From Bacillus sp. T3 (GTDB lineage: Bacteria > Bacillota > Bacilli > Bacillales > Cytobacillaceae): a stretch of 64,000 bases of DNA. The stretch is from positions 4,340,001 through 4,404,000 of the forward strand of contig NZ_CP137761.1 of assembly GCF_033449965.1 (NCBI RefSeq), read 5' to 3'. A program made the translations under genes and the position numbers. The notes under the pieces are model-generated. The model saw only the letters and a list, made by a program, of their open reading frames with translations. It had not been told where the DNA came from and made no database searches. Below are positions 8,542 through 17,804 of the stretch, one piece after another. Each line of letters starts with the position of its first letter. Within the stretch, counting starts at the first letter, position 1.

Positions 8542-9519
8542 ATGACAGAAGTATTTCAGTCATATGAAGCGATCAAAAATTGGAAGGACGAACAAATATC
8601 GCAATACCAACTCGATACCTTTACCTTAAATACATTTCATGATCTTGTTATGAAAAAGGTATTTACATTATCAATGTCTCGACTAAATATCGGAGATCCA
8701 CCGTGTCAATTTGCATGGTTTATAACCGGTAGTGGCGGAAGATTTGAACAAGGACTCATCAGTGACCAAGACCACGGCATTGTGTATGAAACAAACGATA
8801 GTAAATCAAACGAATTCTTTAAATCCCTCGGGGAAGAAATATCATACGGTCTAAACATCGTTGGTTATCCTTACTGCGAAGGAAATGTCATGAGTTCAAA
8901 TCCCAAATGGTGCAAACCACTTGATCAATGGAAAGAGCAGCTTTACAACTGGATGGAAGAAGGCAGCTTCAAAACAATCCGGAACCTACAGATTTTTTTC
9001 GACGCTAGATTATTAGTAGGCGAACAAAATCTCGTCCAGGCATTAAAAACGTTTATTTTTGATTACAAAGAGGAAAAACCAATGTTAATCAAACGTTTGA
9101 TGGAAAATGTAAGCCATTTAAAAAGCGCAGTTGGCCCACTCGGACAAATCATAGTGGAGGAAAAAGGTATTCACACTGGGGCTATTGATCTAAAATATTC
9201 CGCTTTTCTACCATATGTAAATAGCATTCGCCTTCTTGCCATTAAGGAGGGCATTACCGCTACATCATCGCTTGATCGACTTAATCAATTAATAACCATC
9301 AAACAATATCGCGAAATACTTGAAGTGTGCAGAACGAACTTTCTTCGGTTATTACAATTAAGATTATCACTTTTTAATACAAACGATTCTTACGATGACA
9401 TCCATTATCTCAATATTAAAAAGCTAAGCCGCGATGAGAAAAAAGAAATAAAACAGATATTAAAAGATGGGAAGAAACTTCATCATTACGTAAATGGGAT
9501 CATCGAAAAAGGGTGTTAA
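8542..9519 (+). CDS. DUF294/GlnD-like nucleotidyltransferase
   Basis: A 325-residue soluble protein. Residues 60-90 carry the polymerase-beta-type nucleotidyltransferase signature GSGGRFEQ followed by DQDHGIVY, as in GlnD uridylyltransferase and the DUF294 family; the C-terminal helical part (KSAVGPLGQI, HTGAIDLKYSAF) fits DUF294_C. The CBS domains often fused to this family are absent. Target unknown. Next to amt, in a position where a PII gene usually lies, a role in covalent control of a nitrogen protein can be suggested but not shown. The exonuclease gene follows after 3 bp, so the two are co-transcribed. Confidence 0.75.
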   Translation: MTEVFQSYEAIKNWKDEQISQYQLDTFTLNTFHDLVMKKVFTLSMSRLNIGDPPCQFAWFITGSGGRFEQGLISDQDHGIVYETNDSKSNEFFKSLGEEISYGLNIVGYPYCEGNVMSSNPKWCKPLDQWKEQLYNWMEEGSFKTIRNLQIFFDARLLVGEQNLVQALKTFIFDYKEEKPMLIKRLMENVSHLKSAVGPLGQIIVEEKGIHTGAIDLKYSAFLPYVNSIRLLAIKEGITATSSLDRLNQLITIKQYREILEVCRTNFLRLLQLRLSLFNTNDSYDDIHYLNIKKLSRDEKKEIKQILKDGKKLHHYVNGIIEKGC

Positions 9520-9522
9520 CTT

Positions 9523-10236
9523 ATGGCATTTGAACCGTTTAATCACATTTTAAGAGGGATTCAAGGCGTCTTTGGTGGGGCCCAAGGACAAAATGCACAA
9601 CAAATCGCCTATATGCGGCAGTTACAACGGGAAATTACATCGGAGGATAAATTAAAAATTCCTTTAGAAAAATTAAATGTTGTAATATTCGATATTGAAA
9701 CAACTGGCTTCTACCCCGACCAAGGTGATGCCATTATTTCAATTGGCGCGATTAGAGTCTGCGGAAATGTCATCCAAGAAGCTGACAAATTTTATTCCCT
9801 CGTCCGCTACGAAAAAACTCTTCCCGAAAAGATTGTGAAGCTCACCGGGATTACTAACCCAGATTTGAAGGATGCACCACCACTTTCTGAAGTTCTCCTC
9901 AAGTTCTTTAAATATGTAAAAGACGACACCCTTGTTGCCCATCATGCCGCTCACGAAAAAAGCTTTATCCAACACGCTAGCTGGAAGCTCTTTCGAACGA
10001 ACTTTAAGCATCGAATCGTTGATACCTCCTTCCTTTATCGTGTTGCAGAACCAACCGAAAAACTAATTCGCTTAGATGATTTTTGTACACACAACGGAAT
10101 CCCGGTCATTGCCCGCCACCACGCACTTGGTGACGCTAAACTAACTGCACAGCTTTGGTGCCTCTATATGGAAAAACTACAAAAAGAAGGCTACAAGAAT
10201 TTAAAAGAGATCTACGAACGAGTTGCACGACTATGA
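9523..10236 (+). CDS. DnaQ-like DEDDh 3'-5' exonuclease
   Basis: A 237-residue protein of the DNA polymerase III epsilon-like exonuclease family. Exo I is VIFDIETTGF (D, E), the Exo II region reads VAHHAAHEKSF, and Exo III HHALGDAKLTAQL supplies His and Asp. At Exo II a Glu stands where an Asp is usual, which may affect metal binding. About 60 N-terminal residues precede the domain. The gene is coupled to the DUF294 nucleotidyltransferase, a pairing also common in Proteobacteria, where both follow transporters or CBS proteins. The substrate is unknown; RNA or DNA ends, or nucleotide products of the partner, are possible. Confidence 0.8.
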   Translation: MAFEPFNHILRGIQGVFGGAQGQNAQQIAYMRQLQREITSEDKLKIPLEKLNVVIFDIETTGFYPDQGDAIISIGAIRVCGNVIQEADKFYSLVRYEKTLPEKIVKLTGITNPDLKDAPPLSEVLLKFFKYVKDDTLVAHHAAHEKSFIQHASWKLFRTNFKHRIVDTSFLYRVAEPTEKLIRLDDFCTHNGIPVIARHHALGDAKLTAQLWCLYMEKLQKEGYKNLKEIYERVARL

Positions 10237-10246
10237 ATTAGCAATA

Positions 10247-10284
10247 AAACCCGCCTATCATTGACGATGGTCGGGTTTTTCTTT
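10247..10284 (+). terminator. Terminator after the exonuclease gene
   Basis: AAACCCG pairs with CGGGTTT (stem extended by CC/GG), followed by a T-rich tract. Confidence 0.8.
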
Positions 10285-10343
10285 TGATTATTTCCCCATA
10301 ACAATCATGCGTTTGGACAAACTATATTCAAAAGGAGGTTGTT

Positions 10344-10607
10344 ATGATGGCAAGGAGAAGAAATAAAATTCTTATTCCTGAGGCAAGAGCTGGACTCGAT
10401 CAATTGAAGGCTCGGCTAAATAATGAAACCAATCCGGATAATGTAAAGTACGAGGTAGCAAAAGAGACAGGCGTTCCACTAAAGCACGGTTATAACGGAG
10501 ATTTGACAACAAGACAAGCTGGTAAAGTCGGCGGAAAAATCGGTGGAAGTATGGTTCGCGAAATGGTCAAAATGGCCCAGCAAACGATGATGAAGGATAA
10601 GGAATAG
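10344..10607 (+). CDS. Alpha/beta-type small acid-soluble spore protein
   Basis: An 87-residue DNA-binding spore protein that protects the chromosome of the dormant spore and is degraded by GPR protease at germination. The second conserved block is TTRQAGKVGGKIGGSMVREMV, matching the family motif of glycine-rich turn and helix; YEVAKETGV is the region containing the expected GPR cleavage site. AAAGGAGG lies six bases before ATGATG. Expression in the forespore under sigma-G is expected from the family; no promoter was assigned. It is single and closed by a hairpin shared with the convergent exporter gene. Confidence 0.92.
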   Translation: MMARRRNKILIPEARAGLDQLKARLNNETNPDNVKYEVAKETGVPLKHGYNGDLTTRQAGKVGGKIGGSMVREMVKMAQQTMMKDKE

Positions 10608-10613
10608 AAAGAA

Positions 10614-10652
10614 GGGCGCCCATCCCCCACACCCTGGGTCAAAGCGCCTTTT
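10614..10652. terminator. Convergent hairpin between spore protein and exporter genes
   Basis: GGCGC at 10615-10619 pairs with GCGCC near 10647 over a long loop, flanked by T-runs on the plus side. It overlaps the end of the exporter gene; a bidirectional role is likely but the loop is large. Confidence 0.45.
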
Positions 10653-12537
10653 CTCCCTTCAGCTGACTTTCGTATAATCCATAATAAAACCCTCTCAACT
10701 CAAGGAGCGACTCATGATTTCCCTTTTCCACAAGTGTCCCCTGGTCGAGCACTAGTATCTGATCAGCTTTTTGCACCGTATTCAGCCGGTGGGCTATCAC
10801 AAAGCTTGTTCGTCCCTTCATTAAGCGAGACAACGCCTCTTGAATCTTTAATTCCGTAATCGTATCTATATTACTTGTAGCCTCGTCTAAAATTAAGATC
10901 GCAGGATCAACCAAAATGGCTCGCGCAATCGATAGTAGCTGTTTCTGCCCCTGGCTGATTCCGCCTCCATCTTGTTTTAGAATCGTATCATAACCATCCG
11001 GAAGTTTCATAATAAACGAATGAGCGTTGGCCAGCCGTGCAGCTTGCTCAACCTCCACATCACTCGCTTCTAAACGCCCGTAGCGAATATTCTCACGTAT
11101 GGAGGCTTCGAACAATACGGAATCCTGGAGCACAAACCCCAATTGGCTCCGCAAACTTGCGCGCTTAATTTCCTTCAACTCATTCCCATCAATTAATAAA
11201 TTCCCACCATCATAATCATAAAAGCGAGCAAGCAAATTAAGAATGGTTGTTTTTCCAGCCCCAGTTGGACCTACTAACGCAACCATCTCGCCTGGTTGAG
11301 CATGAAAACTAATGTCGGAAACAGTGTCGCTTTCTTTTTCGTAGGAGAAAGTAACATTCTGGAACAAAACATCGCCCTTAATGGTCGACACTTCGACCGA
11401 ACTCGTCTTTTCATCATCCGTCTCCTTCTTCTCATCTAAAATTTCAAAAACCCGCTCAGCGCCAGCAATAGCAGATAATAGCGTGTTAAATTGATTGGCC
11501 AAATCATTCAACGGACGAGTGAATTGCCTTGCGTATTCGGTAAATACAACAATTACACCAATCGTAATCATCCCTTTTAAAGCGAGCACACCACCTACTC
11601 CCGCAATAATCGCAAAGCTTAAGTTATTTAATACATGCATCAGCTTCGGGATAAAACCAGAAATAGTTTGCGCCCAGAATCCCGACACCTTTAATTTCTC
11701 ATTTCGAAGCATGAATTCTTCAATTACCTTACGCTCTTGTGAAAAGGTCTTAACGATTCGCTGGCCGGAAATAGTCTCCTCGATAAAACCGTTTAGCTCA
11801 CCTAAATTTCTTTGCTGTTGCTTAAACGATTGACCCGTTCGGTTCGTAATCCATTTCATCCCCGCAAACATCAAGGGTACAACAAGCAAGGTAAACAGCG
11901 TCAATAGTGGACTAAGCCAAACCATAACGGTAATCGAACCAATCAACATCAATACACTCGTTGAGATTTGAATGACAGAACTGTTTAAAGTGGAGCTAAC
12001 ATTTTCAATATCATTGGTCACTCTACTCATAATTTCTCCATGCTGTCTCTTATCAAAATAATAAATCGGCAGACAGTGCAGTTGTTTGAATAAATCCACA
12101 CGGAGCGTATAGACTGTTTTTTGAGCAATCCCAATCATCCAGTAGTTTTGAAGAAAGCTTGATGCAGCATAAAAAATATAAACAAAAATTAACGAGATTA
12201 ATAACCACCCCAGCCCGTCAGTTTTATTAGCAACAATGTAACCGTCGACAGCTTTCCCTACTAAAATCGGACCTAAAAGACCGAGGCCCGTTGAAACGAT
12301 GACTAATAACAAAACAAGGACAAACAATCCCTTTTTACGTGATAAATAAGACCAAAGCCGTTTAACCGTATTGAACCAATCATTGGGCTTCGCTCCCTTT
12401 CGACGGTTGCCCATATGAGCATGATTCATACCACCCGTACTCCCACTTTGACCGCTCACATTATCCCCTACATTATCGATTTCTCTCGAAACCTTCCGAC
12501 GCGGATATTGAAATGGTTTCTTAAACTCTTCAAACAT
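10639..12537 (-). CDS. ABC exporter half-transporter with consensus ATP site (YfiC-like)
   Basis: A 632-residue membrane-ATPase fusion: about 75 N-terminal cytoplasmic residues, six membrane helices (about 80-370), then the ATPase domain with Walker A GPTGAGKTT, signature ISQGQKQ, Walker B LILDEATSNID and H-loop IAHRLNT. The catalytic Glu and His are present. The signature's second residue is changed (SQGQ for SGGQ). It pairs with the upstream gene, whose own site is degenerate, making a heterodimeric exporter of the LmrCD/BmrCD type. Start at 12537 follows GAGGTGAG; the reading frame extends 17 codons further upstream without a ribosome site. The substrate is probably drugs or lipids; unproven. 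Confidence 0.9.
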   Translation of the reverse strand: MFEEFKKPFQYPRRKVSREIDNVGDNVSGQSGSTGGMNHAHMGNRRKGAKPNDWFNTVKRLWSYLSRKKGLFVLVLLLVIVSTGLGLLGPILVGKAVDGYIVANKTDGLGWLLISLIFVYIFYAASSFLQNYWMIGIAQKTVYTLRVDLFKQLHCLPIYYFDKRQHGEIMSRVTNDIENVSSTLNSSVIQISTSVLMLIGSITVMVWLSPLLTLFTLLVVPLMFAGMKWITNRTGQSFKQQQRNLGELNGFIEETISGQRIVKTFSQERKVIEEFMLRNEKLKVSGFWAQTISGFIPKLMHVLNNLSFAIIAGVGGVLALKGMITIGVIVVFTEYARQFTRPLNDLANQFNTLLSAIAGAERVFEILDEKKETDDEKTSSVEVSTIKGDVLFQNVTFSYEKESDTVSDISFHAQPGEMVALVGPTGAGKTTILNLLARFYDYDGGNLLIDGNELKEIKRASLRSQLGFVLQDSVLFEASIRENIRYGRLEASDVEVEQAARLANAHSFIMKLPDGYDTILKQDGGGISQGQKQLLSIARAILVDPAILILDEATSNIDTITELKIQEALSRLMKGRTSFVIAHRLNTVQKADQILVLDQGTLVEKGNHESLLELRGFYYGLYESQLKGEKAL

Positions 12538-12597
12538 TCTTCTCACCTCTATTCGCCCTAATCTAAACATACTCAGCTCACACAACAAGACTTCAAA

Positions 12598-14331
12598 CTA
12601 AGCCCTCTTCCACTGTTCCTTCCCAAATTGAGATTGATAAATTTGCTGATAAAGAGCGGATTCCACTAATAATGTAGAATGGTCTCCTTGTGCTAACAGC
12701 TTTCCATCATCTAGTAGCAGAATGATGTCTGCCCCCATTGCCGTACTTATTTTTTGCGTAATAATAAAGGTTGTGCAAGTGTAGCCCTTGATCGCATCAA
12801 GTAATCTTGCTTCCGTTTTCATATCAAGCGCACTTGTACTATCATCAAACAAAAGGATTTTAGGTTTTCGGATTAAAGCACGGGCGATTGCCATTCGTTG
12901 CTTTTGACCTCCAGAGAGATTGACACCCTTTTGCCCAATTACTGTCTCAAATTGTTTAGGGAGTTTTTCAATCGTATCGTAAATCTGGGCAGCCTTGGTT
13001 GCTTCGATTATCTCATCCATCGATGCATCCTCCTTGCCCCAAGCAAGATTATCTTTGATTGTGCCTGTAAAAAGCAATGACTCCTGTGGAACAAAGCCAA
13101 TTTGCTTTCGTAAAAACTCCGGATTCAGTGAACCGATATCTTGATCATCTATGTAAATTGCTCCAGCATTTGCTTCATACAATCTCGGGATTAGTTGAAA
13201 CAATGACGTTTTGCCTGAGCCTGTTGCACCTAACATTGCAACGGTCGAACCCGCTTCCGCCACAAAGGATAGATCATTCAACACAAATGAATCCGTCCCT
13301 GGATACCGAAAAGAAACACAATCAAATTCTACTTTTCCGGCGAATGGACGAACAGAATTCATTACGTTAACCTGCCTGCTTTCCTCACCTTTACCAGAAT
13401 TCAGAACCTCAAGAATCCGTTGTCCCGAAGCTTTTGCTTTTGAAAAAACAAGAATAATCATAGAAAACATCGACAGCGCTGCGGCAATCCTCGTACCATA
13501 ATTGACTACCGCAACAATCTCTCCGACCTTCGCATCCCCTGAAGCTACTTGCGTACTCCCAAACCATAAAACACCGAGGATACTAATATTGATCACCAAC
13601 AATAAAAAAGGCATCGAAAAATCAATCAGCCTGAGCGCAGAAACAGTGCGCGCCATTAGCTCCTTGTTTGCCTGCTCAAACCGCGTCGTTTCATGAGGAC
13701 CTCGAAGTAGCACTTTGATTAATCTCATGCCTGCAAGATTTTCACGCATAACACTATTAACTTGATCAAGCTTCGCTTGGGAGGAGCGGAACAATTTCCC
13801 CGCCTTGTTGAACGCCCATCTTAAAAATAAAATTAGAAAGGGAACCACTGCAATCATAATCAGGGAGAGTTTAACATTAACGATGACAGCCATCACCAAT
13901 CCACCAACTACAAAGAGCGGAGCCCGCATCATGATGCGCAAGCTCATAAATACCGTATTTTGGATTTGCGTAACATCATTCGTTAATCTTGTGATGAGAG
14001 AAGATGCAGGAAAACGTTGAAACTCAGCAAACGATAATGATTGAACCTTCTCAAATAAGCTTTTTCGAATATCAAAGCCAAAACTTTGTCCAGCATGAGC
14101 CGCAAAAAAGGAATTCAGTACCCCGGATGTAAACGAAAGCAATGAGATTCCTACCATAATCGCTCCCCAAGTCTTGATGATTACCAAATCCTTTTGTAGG
14201 ATGCCATCATCAATGATTTTAACCATAAAATAAGGCATAAGCAGCTCTACAACAAGTTCGAATAGCATAAAAAAAAGCGCAACCGCTACGGAAACTTTAT
14301 ATGGTTTTAAGAAAGATAATAGCTTTTTCAT
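12598..14331 (-). CDS. ABC exporter half-transporter with degenerate ATP site (YfiB-like)
   Basis: A 577-residue partner of the next gene, 60 bp apart. Six membrane helices are followed by an ATPase domain with Walker A GATGSGKTS and a good signature (LSGGQKQR). Walker B ends in FDDST, with Asp in place of the catalytic Glu, and the H-loop reads IITQKIS, with Gln in place of His. These changes define the non-hydrolysing site of heterodimeric exporters; here that site is completed by the altered SQGQ signature of the partner. Start at 14331 follows GGAGG; upstream in-frame codons are not supported. B. subtilis YfiB/YfiC have the same order and sizes. Confidence 0.9.
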   Translation of the reverse strand: MKKLLSFLKPYKVSVAVALFFMLFELVVELLMPYFMVKIIDDGILQKDLVIIKTWGAIMVGISLLSFTSGVLNSFFAAHAGQSFGFDIRKSLFEKVQSLSFAEFQRFPASSLITRLTNDVTQIQNTVFMSLRIMMRAPLFVVGGLVMAVIVNVKLSLIMIAVVPFLILFLRWAFNKAGKLFRSSQAKLDQVNSVMRENLAGMRLIKVLLRGPHETTRFEQANKELMARTVSALRLIDFSMPFLLLVINISILGVLWFGSTQVASGDAKVGEIVAVVNYGTRIAAALSMFSMIILVFSKAKASGQRILEVLNSGKGEESRQVNVMNSVRPFAGKVEFDCVSFRYPGTDSFVLNDLSFVAEAGSTVAMLGATGSGKTSLFQLIPRLYEANAGAIYIDDQDIGSLNPEFLRKQIGFVPQESLLFTGTIKDNLAWGKEDASMDEIIEATKAAQIYDTIEKLPKQFETVIGQKGVNLSGGQKQRMAIARALIRKPKILLFDDSTSALDMKTEARLLDAIKGYTCTTFIITQKISTAMGADIILLLDDGKLLAQGDHSTLLVESALYQQIYQSQFGKEQWKRA

Positions 14332-14481
14332 TAAAATACCTCCGTTGACTCCACCTTTTAAAAAAACAAGATATTTCGCCATTCTAACGAGTATGTCACA
14401 ATTCATCATATCGCTTTTGGCAGGTTTTTCAAAATATCTTGATTTTCTCAATCACCACCTACACAATGACCTCATTAAAAA

Positions 14482-14518
14482 TAAAAACCAACAAGTTTTT
14501 CACAACTCGTTGGTTTTA
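14482..14518. terminator. Bidirectional terminator between yisL and the exporter genes
   Basis: AAAACCAAC and GTTGGTTTT form a nine-base stem, flanked by A-rich and T-rich sequence, three bases past the yisL stop. Confidence 0.75.
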
Positions 14519-14521
14519 GAC

Positions 14522-14872
14522 TTATAGGTATTTCATTCCTAGCGGAAGCATCATCCCTAACAAAACCACTGCTGCAAATACAACAGCAAGGGCAATCCAA
14601 AATGGACCAGTATCTTTTCCTTTTTCCTTCCAGGCAATGATCATTTCAAATAAACCAATCACAGCCACCCCAGCTACTGCCTTTAAAATATATAAAAACG
14701 TAATGTTATAGAGCGAGAAGAACATCATCAAACCGGTGATAATAATTAATACGTAAGAAGTCCTTAATACCATTTGCAAAACTTTCGTCTTTTTCCCTTG
14801 TGATTGAAGGCTGATGACAATAAAAAATAAAACTAAGGCTAAAACCATAGCTGTTAAATGAGCATGAATCAT
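14522..14872 (-). CDS. yisL: YisL-family (UPF0344/DUF1516) four-helix membrane protein
   Basis: A 116-residue protein with four hydrophobic helices. MIHAHLTAMV, TGLMMFF, GLFEMIIAWKEKGKDTG and a final MMLPLGM are the family pattern. Function unknown in any organism as far as I know. It begins 14 bp after the response regulator gene, with AGGAGG, so it is probably the last gene of the operon starting at 19406. Confidence 0.85.
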   Translation of the reverse strand: MIHAHLTAMVLALVLFFIVISLQSQGKKTKVLQMVLRTSYVLIIITGLMMFFSLYNITFLYILKAVAGVAVIGLFEMIIAWKEKGKDTGPFWIALAVVFAAVVLLGMMLPLGMKYL

Positions 14873-14886
14873 ATTATATTTTCCTC

Positions 14887-15579
14887 CTAATAATCTTTAA
14901 AACGATAGCCCGCACCCCATACCGTTTCAATATAATCGGGATTGGACGGATCGTGTTCTATTTTTTCACGGATCTTGCGAATATGAACCGTCACGGTTGA
15001 GACATCGCCAGCACTATCAAATCCCCAGATTCGTTCAAACAAGTGATCCTTACTAAAAACCTGGTTTGGATGGGCAGCTAAAAAAGTTAATACATCAAAT
15101 TCCTTTGTTGTAAAAACGACCTCTTGATTGTTAACAAAGACTCGTCTTGCTGAACTATCAATAATGAGCCCACGAATATAGATTTCATGTGTCTCCGGCT
15201 TTTGTCTCATCATTAACCGTTCATAACGCGAAAGGTGCGCTTTAACGCGAGCCACCATTTCGTTTGGACTAAACGGCTTGACTAAGTAATCATCGGCACC
15301 GAGACCCAAACCTCGGATTTTATCAATCTCTTCCTTCTTCGCTGTCACCAAAATAATCGGAATATCCTTAACACTGCGGACCCTTTTACATATTTCAAAA
15401 CCATCAATGTTCGGCAGCATGACATCAAGTAAAATCAAATCATAATCACCGGTAAGCGCTAACCGAAGCCCTTCGTCACCGGTTAATACCATTTCCGTAT
15501 CAAAGCCATTGATTTCTAAATAATCACGTTCTAATTCGGCAATGCTTTTTTCATCCTCAATGATTAAGATCTTCTTCAT
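14887..15579 (-). CDS. OmpR-family response regulator
   Basis: A 230-residue regulator. The receiver has IEDEKS, phospho-acceptor LILLDVMLP and KPFSPNEM; the winged-helix DNA-binding domain (about 130-230) ends with VHIRKIREKIE and ETVWGAGYRF. It overlaps the kinase gene by four bases. The most likely target is its own operon: three 11-bp repeats lie ahead of the first gene (19471-19503), the spacing that OmpR-type dimers recognise. The stimulus is unknown. Confidence 0.9.
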   Translation of the reverse strand: MKKILIIEDEKSIAELERDYLEINGFDTEMVLTGDEGLRLALTGDYDLILLDVMLPNIDGFEICKRVRSVKDIPIILVTAKKEEIDKIRGLGLGADDYLVKPFSPNEMVARVKAHLSRYERLMMRQKPETHEIYIRGLIIDSSARRVFVNNQEVVFTTKEFDVLTFLAAHPNQVFSKDHLFERIWGFDSAGDVSTVTVHIRKIREKIEHDPSNPDYIETVWGAGYRFKDY

Positions 15580-17048
15580 GCTATCACCTGCTGTTTCTTC
15601 GATTTAGTTGGAAGAGTAATGGTTATGGTTGTGCCAATATTAAGGGAGCTTTCAGCACGAATCGTCCCGTCATGTTCTTCGACAATCATCCTAGCGATCG
15701 ATAGGCCAAGCCCACTTCCGCCCGTTAATTTACTTCGCGACTGGTCCGCACGATAAAATTGGTCAAAAATGAACGGTAATGACTCCTCCTCAATTCCCGG
15801 GCCATTATCGACTACCATTATTTCAACCTGTTCCTCTTTAGAGTTCAATATGAATTGCAGTTCTTTCACATCTTTATCCATATATTTCACACTATTAGCG
15901 ACAATATTTGCAAGGACACGTTTTAATTTTTCAGGGTCAATCGGCGCACGATAGTCGCTGCCTTTTTCCGACTGGAACGAAATTTGAACGCCCTTTTCCT
16001 CCAAATCAAAACTTAATTCTTCAATAAAATCAGCTAAATAGTGGTACAAATCGATTTCCTCAAACTCAAATGGAACCTTGCCCAAATCAAGCTTCGAATA
16101 AAGAAAGAGTTCGTCAATTAAATGATCCAGGTCAATCGATTTCGAATAAATCGTTTGAATATAACGCTCTTGTTTTTCTGGTGTATTGGCAATCCCATCA
16201 CGAAGTCCTTCTACATAGCCTTTAATAGAGGTAATCGGTGTCTTTAAATCGTGTGATATGTGGGCGATTAACTCTTTCCGGTTCTCCTCATATTGCTTTT
16301 GAATCGCAAAGGCTTCATTTAACTTTATCCGCATTTCCTCAAAAGACAGGGTTAATTGTCCAATTTCATCATTCTTAGTTGCTTGAATCGAATGGTCCAT
16401 ATTCCCTTCTTTTATTGATTGAGCTGCAGTCTTTAAGCGATTAATCGGCTGAATGATGCTCTTTGAAACGAAATATGTCAAAAGACCATTGGTTGCGACC
16501 AAAATGACTAGACATAATCCGATTAGAATCGGAAAAAAGGTTTTAACAAAATGATTCCACGGACTTGCATCCTTCATCACAAATATAGAAATTTTGCCAC
16601 CATCTTTATCGTAGTAATCATGTTGTTTGATCGCAAAGGTTCTATCTCCAACCTTTTCTAGGTTTCGCATCAAATTCGTCGTTCCGAAATTCGGCAAGTC
16701 CGCCTTTTTGATTTCGGAAAGATTTGTTGAAGAATATAGAATTTCACTGTCTTTTCGTATAATAAGCCCTGCATGAAAAGCTGCCAGTCGATTGTCTACC
16801 TCATTTAAATATTCATCTTCTTGCAACTGTTCTGGATTGCGGACCGATTTTTCTTTTAGTTCGAAAAAGATAAGTGAATCCTGCTGTAATGTCTTATCAC
16901 TGCTATGACTTTCTGGTAACAGATAAGTCACTTCCTTAATATCACCGAGAAAGACAATCGATAGGATTCCCCCAGCAATCGCAAATAAAATAATCGGCAC
17001 AATGATCATCGCAAGATTTGAAAGGATGAGTCTAAGCTTAATCGACAT
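15576..17048 (-). CDS. Sensor histidine kinase paired with the OmpR-type regulator
   Basis: A 490-residue membrane kinase. A first helix (10-35), an extracellular sensor domain of about 130 residues, a second helix (172-195), HAMP, the dimerisation/phospho-acceptor motif AHISHDLKTPI, then N box (NIVANSVKYM), VVDNGPGI and GGSGLGLSIAR. Everything needed for activity is present. It follows an ABC permease gene and overlaps the regulator gene. The large sensor domain differs from the small intramembrane-sensing kinases of BceS type, so a ligand outside the membrane is likely. Confidence 0.88.
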   Translation of the reverse strand: MSIKLRLILSNLAMIIVPIILFAIAGGILSIVFLGDIKEVTYLLPESHSSDKTLQQDSLIFFELKEKSVRNPEQLQEDEYLNEVDNRLAAFHAGLIIRKDSEILYSSTNLSEIKKADLPNFGTTNLMRNLEKVGDRTFAIKQHDYYDKDGGKISIFVMKDASPWNHFVKTFFPILIGLCLVILVATNGLLTYFVSKSIIQPINRLKTAAQSIKEGNMDHSIQATKNDEIGQLTLSFEEMRIKLNEAFAIQKQYEENRKELIAHISHDLKTPITSIKGYVEGLRDGIANTPEKQERYIQTIYSKSIDLDHLIDELFLYSKLDLGKVPFEFEEIDLYHYLADFIEELSFDLEEKGVQISFQSEKGSDYRAPIDPEKLKRVLANIVANSVKYMDKDVKELQFILNSKEEQVEIMVVDNGPGIEEESLPFIFDQFYRADQSRSKLTGGSGLGLSIARMIVEEHDGTIRAESSLNIGTTITITLPTKSKKQQVIA

Positions 17049-17066
17049 CGGAAATACACCACTCTC

Positions 17067-17804
17067 TTACGCTTCTTTTTTATTAAACATATAATAGGCA
17101 GATGCTAAAAACAATACGGTCGCAGAGAATAAATAAATGAATGTTTGCATCGCCCAACGGATCGAAATATCTCCAATCCATTGCATATACCAATCCAAAT
17201 AAGAAGCTGGGAACAAATACAGTAAATTAGGGAATAAATACGGTAAAACGAGCATACCTACATAAATTAATATTAACCCCGACATCGCGATTGTACTTGA
17301 ACGTACTAAGAGAGCAAATAAAACGGCAAATGCAGTTAAAACAAATAAAGGAAGCCAAGATACGAGAAACGCGACGAAACCTAAACCAATATCACCATAT
17401 TGGAAGCTATTATCAACTACCACACTGCTGATCGTAACAGATAACCAGCTTAATACTAATTGAATAATAATAAAGACTCCAATAGCAGCTGTTTTTGACA
17501 AAAATTGCTCCATTCGATTAATTGGCCGCACCAGTAACAGTGTTCCTCTTTCCCCTTCACCGGTAAACAGCTCTGCTGCAGCCATAAAACAAAATAATGG
17601 TAAAATGAGCTTCACTAGCAAATCAAGAATCATGTAGTTAACATTTAGGGAAGGAAGCGCCATCCAATCAGTTAATAACATGGTGTCAACCAATAGCTTA
17701 ATGACTACCGGCAATACGATCGCTAAGAAAAGGAATAGCTTCGTCACCCGCTTCACCAACAGCTTTTCAAGTTCGTTATAAAGATTAGCTGACACTGATT
17801 GCAT
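17067..17804 (-). CDS. ABC-2-type permease subunit
   Basis: A 245-residue membrane protein with about six helices and no other domain. LLVRPINRMEQFLSKTAAIG between helices two and three is typical of ABC-2 permeases related to bacitracin/lantibiotic immunity transporters. It starts within the end of the ATPase gene (20-bp overlap), so the two are translated together and form one transporter. Cargo unknown. Confidence 0.82.
   Translation of the reverse strand: MQSVSANLYNELEKLLVKRVTKLFLFLAIVLPVVIKLLVDTMLLTDWMALPSLNVNYMILDLLVKLILPLFCFMAAAELFTGEGERGTLLLVRPINRMEQFLSKTAAIGVFIIIQLVLSWLSVTISSVVVDNSFQYGDIGLGFVAFLVSWLPLFVLTAFAVLFALLVRSSTIAMSGLILIYVGMLVLPYLFPNLLYLFPASYLDWYMQWIGDISIRWAMQTFIYLFSATVLFLASAYYMFNKKEA

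Noticed and set aside
12895..13700. Plus-strand reading frames opposite the exporter, and similar ones opposite most minus-strand genes
   Set aside because: They lack ribosome sites and recognisable domains and lie wholly inside well-supported genes.
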